A stretch of 64,000 bases of DNA from Crocodylus rhombifer (lineage: Eukaryota; Chordata; Crocodylia; Crocodylidae). The notes beneath the pieces are model-generated. The model searched no databases, had not been told where the DNA came from, and saw only the letters and a list, made by a program, of their open reading frames with translations. The stretch lies in assembly GCA_038503035.1 (NCBI GenBank), contig JAVSML010001000.1:558397-622396 (forward strand), in the 5' to 3' direction. A program made the position numbers and the translations under genes. Below, piece by piece: positions 59,114 to 64,000 of the stretch; the first letter of the stretch is position 1, and each line of letters begins with the position of its first letter.

Positions 59114-59839
59114 GCAGCCCTATAGCCAATCAGGCTGCTTGGCTAAGAGAAATTTCTAGAGGTATTACCTCATTCCAGTCGTACACTGGGCATGCTCTGC
59201 ACTAAGATCTGCATAGCAACTGAGTCTGCTCAGAGCTGAAAGTGGGTCAGGGCTGATTGACAGCTCCTGAGGTCATAGAAGGGGTAACTCAGGCCCTGCA
59301 TGGAATTTTCCACTCTCAATCAAACTGAGTTCATGCATTGGCAGCACCTATACTTAAAATTTTGCTCCAACACAGAGTAGATATTTTAGTTGCTTATCCT
59401 ATGATAGGGTCTGTTTTCTTGATCCTCTATTACATTGCCATTCTTCTTGAACAGGGGTGACAGGAATTTTGCACAGCATTCCAGATAAGTTCTCACAGGC
59501 ATTGGGGAAAATGGTATTAATCATAAACATTCCCATCAGTATTGCGTATACCTTACCTGCAACATCCCTGTATCATCTTTATCTTTTAAAAAGGCACATC
59601 CTGGAATGACCAAGTCTTTTTTCTCATCACTTCCAACTGATAAGCTCCAACTTTAAAGAAAAATAATCTTGTTACCATCTCTAAGTACACAGTCTTTCAA
59701 TTTGTACAACTGATTTTTTTTCAATTTCTATTACTTCACTAATAAAAGTGATCCAGTTCTTCCAGCTTGATATTCTAGTTCTCCTTTGTGCATACAGCCT
59801 TTGCCCACTGTGTTCATAGTCATCATCATCTACATTTAA

Positions 59840-60210
59840 GAATATGAAGAAGTTGGAGAGGGTTCAGAGGCAGGTGAGAAGAATGAAAAAGGGAGGCAAG
59901 GTTGGAAGGCAAGGTTGAAAACTAGGTATGCTGGGCTTGGATAAAATGAGATGAAGTGAGGATTTGATTACAGTTTAAGAATGTTTGAAAGGCTGCCATG
60001 AAGAAAAGGGAGAACTATTGTTCTCTGCCACTGTGGGCAGAACACGGAAACATCTAACAAAGCAGATTTAGTGGTTCTGAAATCTCCTTCACTGGAAATT
60101 TTAAAAAAAACAGCTGGATAAGCATTGGCCAGGGATAATTTAGGAACTGTATTCCTGCGTGGGCTTGAGCTAGCTGACCCTCAAGTTCCCTTCCAGCCCT
60201 ACGATTCAAC
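59840..60210 (+). mobile_element. CR1/L3-type LINE 3' end, sense
   Basis: Order of words: AAGTTGGAGAGGGTTCAGAG, GAAGTGAGGATTTGATTACAG, TTCACTGGAAATTTTAAAA, then the tail CTTCCAGCCCTACGATTC. These are the usual 3' UTR words of an L3/CR1 LINE, diverged. Confidence 0.7.
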
Positions 60211-61401
60211 TATATTATCATTGTCATTGAAAAATAAGAAAAAGAATTTAGGTTTTGGATCATGCCACTATAACCATCTCCACTCTGTCTATAATGTTCA
60301 CCAACCCCAAGTCTAAAATAGCATCATTCCTTATTTTTGCTTTCATCAGTAACTGCAATATTAGTTTAAATTGCAGGCAATTATGAGAGTTCATTTTATA
60401 TATAATAATAGCCAGAGGGGGAAATTAAATGGAAAATTGCTGCATCTGTCATTTTAATGCCATATTTCGCTGTTGTAAATGTAATGGTGGCTTAATATAA
60501 AAATACTATGACAATGGGTGCAATACAAAAGTCTAGACAAACAAGAGGCTTTCCCCCCATGCTACGAAGTAAAAAAGCTGCAATATTGGGTATGGAGTCC
60601 AGGCCAGCAGGGACGATATCTGAAGATCTCTCTTTGCTCCAAAGAGCTGGCTTGACAGAGTGAACAACCTGAGAAACCACCAATGCAGCTTGTACTTTAT
60701 GCTATGAGATACTGCCACCTCTTGAAACAGTTCATTTAGAAATAGATTGCTTGGATATAACTTGTGATATTCACCATTGAAATGGTAAAGAGATTCTTTG
60801 ATGGTATGTGCTACTTCAAAGTATGCTATGCTATTTCAGTGTAGGGTACCTACACAATATTTTCCTCTAAATATCCATTTCAGATTGCTACTTTACCTAT
60901 ATTTGTGGGAACAAGCCCTAGTATCTCTGTATTACACTGTAGTAAGGAATCCTGTATGTATCCAGGTAAAATAGCCACTTCATAGATATCATGGAAGAGA
61001 AAGAATAAAAAGCATATGACTGATGCTAGTCACATTCCTCAATGAGCTACTGGAAGGAAGGCAGTAAAACCTTAGAGATATGGTGGTGGTATGCTATCTA
61101 TGTAGAACAAAACACAACAGAGCTCTGGGGGCTCCTCTGTTACCCTGACGTGAGAGAAAATTGGTAATCCATACAACTGTAGAGTACTGCTTTCAAATCT
61201 CCTGCTTGCCAAAGTAGAAGGAGTCCATCCATCTCCACAAACGAATCACTAGAGTTCTTCAAGGATAGGATAACCTTTTGAGGACAGCAGATTAAAAAGA
61301 ATTTGGCTCCTGGGCAGCGTATGTGGTATACCAGCATGGAACACAGTGACCAGTGGACGGAAAAAACAAACCAAAACAGTAACTTTGGTTTCATTATTCC
61401 T
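60211..61401. other. Unique intergenic sequence
   Basis: No recognised gene or repeat. It may include more of the FMN2 3' UTR if a poly(A) site further left is used. Confidence 0.35.
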
Positions 61402-62572
61402 TTTATTTTCATATAAATTAACATTCTAAAAAAATTGAAATAGAAACACTAAATACAGTATTGCACATAGCGCTCTTTGTTAGATGTTCTATTATTTAAT
61501 TTAGTATGGTAATATACATACTGTGGTACTGAAGGGAACAGGAAAGCTACAAAACCAAAACATGCTACTGCATCCTTGCACTTAAATAAAAATCAATGCA
61601 AAAGTTAAGAGCGAAAGACTATAGTGTACATAAATACAAACATGGGTTTGAATCAGTGCCATTAAAATAGCTTTATTTTTTTTTTTAGTTACTTTCCATA
61701 GGTTACTCATAACAGTAAATAATCTCCTCTTTTCCCTTTCCCCAAAAATATCATTAGTCCCAACAACACAATATTTTAGAACTAAGTTCTTGGTAACCAT
61801 ATCCTTTCCAGAAATTACCATGAGCACAGAATTTCGCATAGTTTTATCAAGCAACAGGAGACTTATTTTTCACGTATGTGGAAAAAAAGCAACTTTTCTA
61901 GTGCTTGGTATAAGTGAGGAAAAACAGATTCCTGAGGTCAGATTTTTTGCTGCCCTTAGGACACGTGGTACAGAATATTAACTTCTGGACAGTCAGGAAT
62001 GTCTTATGATGTACTAGACTAGACAGGGAATAATCTACCACAGAAGATTAGACCTCAAATTTATGATACCCCTGTGCTTTCCAGGCTAAGGACTTGTGAT
62101 CATGTGCACCCAAATCCATTCCATGCATTGGCTGCTCCCAAGAAGAGTGCTTTGGAAGAGAAATGTTACAAAGCTTATTCCTATTGAGCTCAGTAGTTAC
62201 ATCATAGGGGAGGTTGTTACTGGCTCAACAAATCAACACTGATAAATCCTTAGGTTAATTTTCAGATTTTAAGTAGAAATTAATCATGGAAGTCCTAGTC
62301 AGAGTTCTATTGCCTCCTAGCCAAGCATACAGATTGCTGGAGATAAAACTCACATCTCTGATGTTTAAATGTAAAATTGACATCAATTAGCCAGCAGCCA
62401 TTATTCTGTCACTGGATTTGACTACTGAATTCTTTAAATGCCAGTCTCTATAATTTTTTAAAAATGTTAATATTAAATCAGTTGAAAAGCTGACTCAGAA
62501 AGGGAAGTTATGCAATGTTAGAAACACTGTAGTTACAAGAACCCTGTATAACTCAACTGTAATACACCTTTC

Positions 62573-62593
62573 TATTTTATTTTATTTTATTTT
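62573..62593. repeat. (ATTTT)n microsatellite
   Basis: Four units of TTTTA, which also give repeated AATAAA words on the minus strand in the presumed FMN2 3' UTR. Confidence 0.9.
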
Positions 62594-63021
62594 GTAAACA
62601 GATCAGCTCCTTGACATATTAGCATGTTATAATACCCCAGTGTCTCTTCTATACTCTGAAGTACTCCTGTGCTTTTCTATATTTCCACGTAAACATTTTT
62701 TGGTGTTGGTTTTCTGAATCCCACACCACCCACTCTTTATTGTCTGGCAAAAGATGAAGTATGCTGCCTTATCGATTTTAAAGATAGTTATGATAAGCAT
62801 CTTGTTCCACAAATATTCAGTCATGGAGGGCAACCAAACAAGTTGGGAAAGCATTGATTATACTGTATAAACAGCACTTAACAATTCAAAATACAAACTG
62901 CAAATGTTGACATGAAACGGATACAAACAATTCACTAGAAGTAACATTTCTTTCCCTAATCTAAATGCAGTGCCATGGAGTATGTGTGTTAGATGGATGT
63001 TGCCAATAGGAATGAAATGGT

Positions 63022-63027
63022 TTTATT
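63022..63027 (-). terminator. FMN2: Candidate proximal poly(A) signal of FMN2
   Basis: AATAAA on the minus strand (TTTATT on the plus) lies about 400 bases after the FMN2 stop codon. It is the first canonical hexamer on that strand. Confidence 0.35.
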
Positions 63028-63428
63028 GTATCAAGTAGTATGCTTATGAAGTTCAACTAAATGTAATTTTCAGCATGTTCTGAACTGATGCAGATACTGC
63101 GTTTTATGCATGCTGTTTTGGTCTACTGGTGTTATACCATGAATCATACAAAATATATATATTTTCTTTTTGAGTGAGAAAGGAGATACACGGTAAAGGG
63201 AAGGTGTCTCAAGTCCATAACTAGTCTATTGCTGGGCACTCCATTACAGTGATTACATTCATTCATGAATGTACAGTAACATCAACTAGTAAAAAAAATA
63301 TAGAGAATAAAAAGCAAATTTAAAAGATCAAGAAAACAAATGATCTGGATGATGTAGTTTCCTTCCCCCATCCGCCTGACATACTGAATTATATTAAACA
63401 GGTGGCAATAGTTTTTGTTTTTCTTCTC

Positions 63429-63455
63429 TCATATTTTCATACTTATCTTTGCTTT
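63429..63455 (-). CDS. FMN2: Formin-2 terminal coding exon (last eight codons and stop)
   Basis: Reading the minus strand from the acceptor, the codons give KAKISMKI followed by TGA. I remember vertebrate FMN2 as ending in KAKISMKT, so this is a near-identical C-terminus. FMN2 is an actin-nucleating formin of oocytes and neurons; this exon lies beyond its FH2 domain. Position and strand also fit: in human 1q43 FMN2 and GREM2 converge tail to tail, as here. The exon is in phase 0 from its first base. Preceding exons must lie beyond the right edge. The other two frames give longer but unfamiliar peptides, for example one ending QKLLPPV. The call rests on a short peptide plus synteny. Confidence 0.75.
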   Translation of the reverse strand, partial: KAKISMKI

Positions 63456-63482
63456 CTGGAAAAAAAGACCAAAAAGAAAAAC
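63456..63482 (-). other. FMN2: Splice acceptor of the last FMN2 exon
   Basis: On the minus strand a pyrimidine-rich tract (TTTTTCTTTTTGGTC then TTTTTTTCCAG) ends with AG at 63457-63456. This is one of the strongest acceptor-like sites in the window. Confidence 0.75.
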
Positions 63483-64000
63483 TTAGTATTTATTTTATAA
63501 TTATTATGCTTGTGAATTATATAAATATGTAAAGCACAGAATTAGGCTAACTTTCAATTATCTCTCATATAGAAGTGTACTAAAACAACCCCAAACAGCC
63601 TCCCCTCCTCAAAAATCACTTCAGCTCAAACTAGATTTAAAATTGCAAGATGACTAATTGAGGTGCTTGTATATAGAAATAGCTTTCTGTGCACACATTT
63701 CTATCTTGCATGTACATGTGCATATAGTACCTAACACAATGGAAACCTTATTTCTAACTGGAACCTCCAGGTGCTTTCAAAGTACAAATAGTAATAATAA
63801 ATGTTTTGTATAATACTTATAGAGTTTGAAAGAATAGCATGAATTCATAAAATTTTGATTTTACATACTGGCAGAAAAAAACCCTCAAACCAACAAGTTT
63901 TCTTAAACTTACATCTTGATCTTATTACAAATAACATTTGTAAACTAAGACTTAACTGAACTGTTACTCCATTTACATTTCCTGTAGCAGTAACCACCAC
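63483..64000 (-). other. FMN2: FMN2 last intron (part)
   Basis: AT-rich sequence upstream of the last exon on the minus strand. I see no coding exon, donor site with an open frame, or recognisable repeat in it. Confidence 0.55.

Larger units (their letters stand above)
58472..59372 (-). mobile_element. Solo LTR of an endogenous retrovirus
   Basis: A 901-bp unit begins TGTCCCGGGG and ends GCTCCAACA on the plus strand, giving TG…CA termini. It is flanked by a perfect 5-bp duplication CAGAG (58467-58471 and 59373-59377). Control signals are on the minus strand: a TATAAAAGG box at 59105-59113 and AATAAA at 58608-58613. This gives an approximate U3 of 0.3 kb, R of 0.5 kb and U5 of 0.1 kb. No gag, pol or env is present, so it is the product of recombination between two LTRs. 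Confidence 0.87.
58280..59640 (-). mobile_element. Old CR1-like fragment, split by the solo LTR
   Basis: The left part (58280-58471: AGTCTAAATTTATTCTTAGC, CCCATTTGTTCTTATGCCAG) and the right part (59378-59640: TTCTTGAACAGGGGTGACAG, CATTCCAGATAAGTTCTCAC) read as consecutive pieces of a diverged CR1/L3 3' region on the complement. The LTR sits between them. Confidence 0.5.
61402..63428 (-). other. FMN2: FMN2 3' untranslated region (candidate extent)
   Basis: The interval below the FMN2 stop is AT-rich and unique, without recognisable transposons, as expected of a long 3' UTR. Minus-strand AATAAA hexamers occur at 63022-63027, repeatedly within the short ATTTT repeat at 62.57-62.59 kb, near 61.67 kb and at 61402-61407. 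The lower boundary is set arbitrarily at the last of these. A shorter UTR ending near 63.0 kb is equally possible. Confidence 0.4.

Noticed and set aside
63400..63455. Alternative frame of the last FMN2 exon ending QKLLPPV
   Set aside because: It is open and plausible-looking, but the phase 0 reading ends in the KAKISMK peptide known from FMN2, which fits better.
1..64000. CRISPR arrays, bacterial operons, rRNA or tRNA genes
   Set aside because: None seen. Repeats are dispersed eukaryotic transposons, and coding sequence is exon-structured.

Overview
This window is vertebrate nuclear DNA, most likely from a crocodilian. It has no prokaryotic features. The repeats are dominated by CR1-type LINEs, with many small hAT-like and other terminal-inverted-repeat DNA transposons, one solo retroviral LTR and one Penelope-like remnant. 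The CR1 wording and tails look like those I know from alligators and turtles. A turtle cannot be excluded by eye.

Two real genes are visible, and they converge. The single coding exon of GREM2 (gremlin-2/PRDC, a secreted BMP antagonist) lies at 41681-42184 on the + strand, directly after a splice acceptor. Its 3' UTR probably runs to about 44.5 kb. About 19 kb further on, on the - strand, a pyrimidine-rich acceptor precedes a nine-codon exon ending KAKISMKI-stop (63429-63455). This fits the C-terminus of formin-2 (FMN2) as I remember it. GREM2 and FMN2 are tail-to-tail neighbours on human 1q43, so the window looks like the conserved GREM2/FMN2 interval: 41.7 kb of the long GREM2 intron, the GREM2 coding exon and 3' UTR, the intergenic stretch, then the FMN2 3' UTR and last coding exon.

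Layout. 0-10 kb: a CR1-like scrap, then a cluster of inverted-repeat transposons (2.5, 3.6-4.5, 4.6-4.9, 7.4-7.7 and 8.7-10.2 kb), several with a GC-rich interior. 10-16 kb: two CR1 copies. 16-28.6 kb: mostly unique intron, with more MITEs and a 1.4 kb element at 18.4-19.8 kb whose core is an alternating inverted-repeat array. 30-39 kb: two hAT-like elements, a dispersed repeat and two CR1 copies, one keeping reverse-transcriptase blocks. 41.7-44.5 kb: GREM2. 44.7-49.3 kb: a long antisense CR1 split by a Tigger-like element with TA duplications. 55.3-60.2 kb: LINE scraps, a Penelope-like fragment (YIDD reverse transcriptase and GIY-YIG nuclease) and a CpG-rich solo LTR with a perfect 5-bp duplication. 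61.4-64 kb: FMN2 end.

Almost all other open reading frames are chance frames in transposons or unique intron. The most unusual content is structural: at least five unrelated non-autonomous DNA transposons carry GC-rich, CpG-poor cargo between AT-rich termini.
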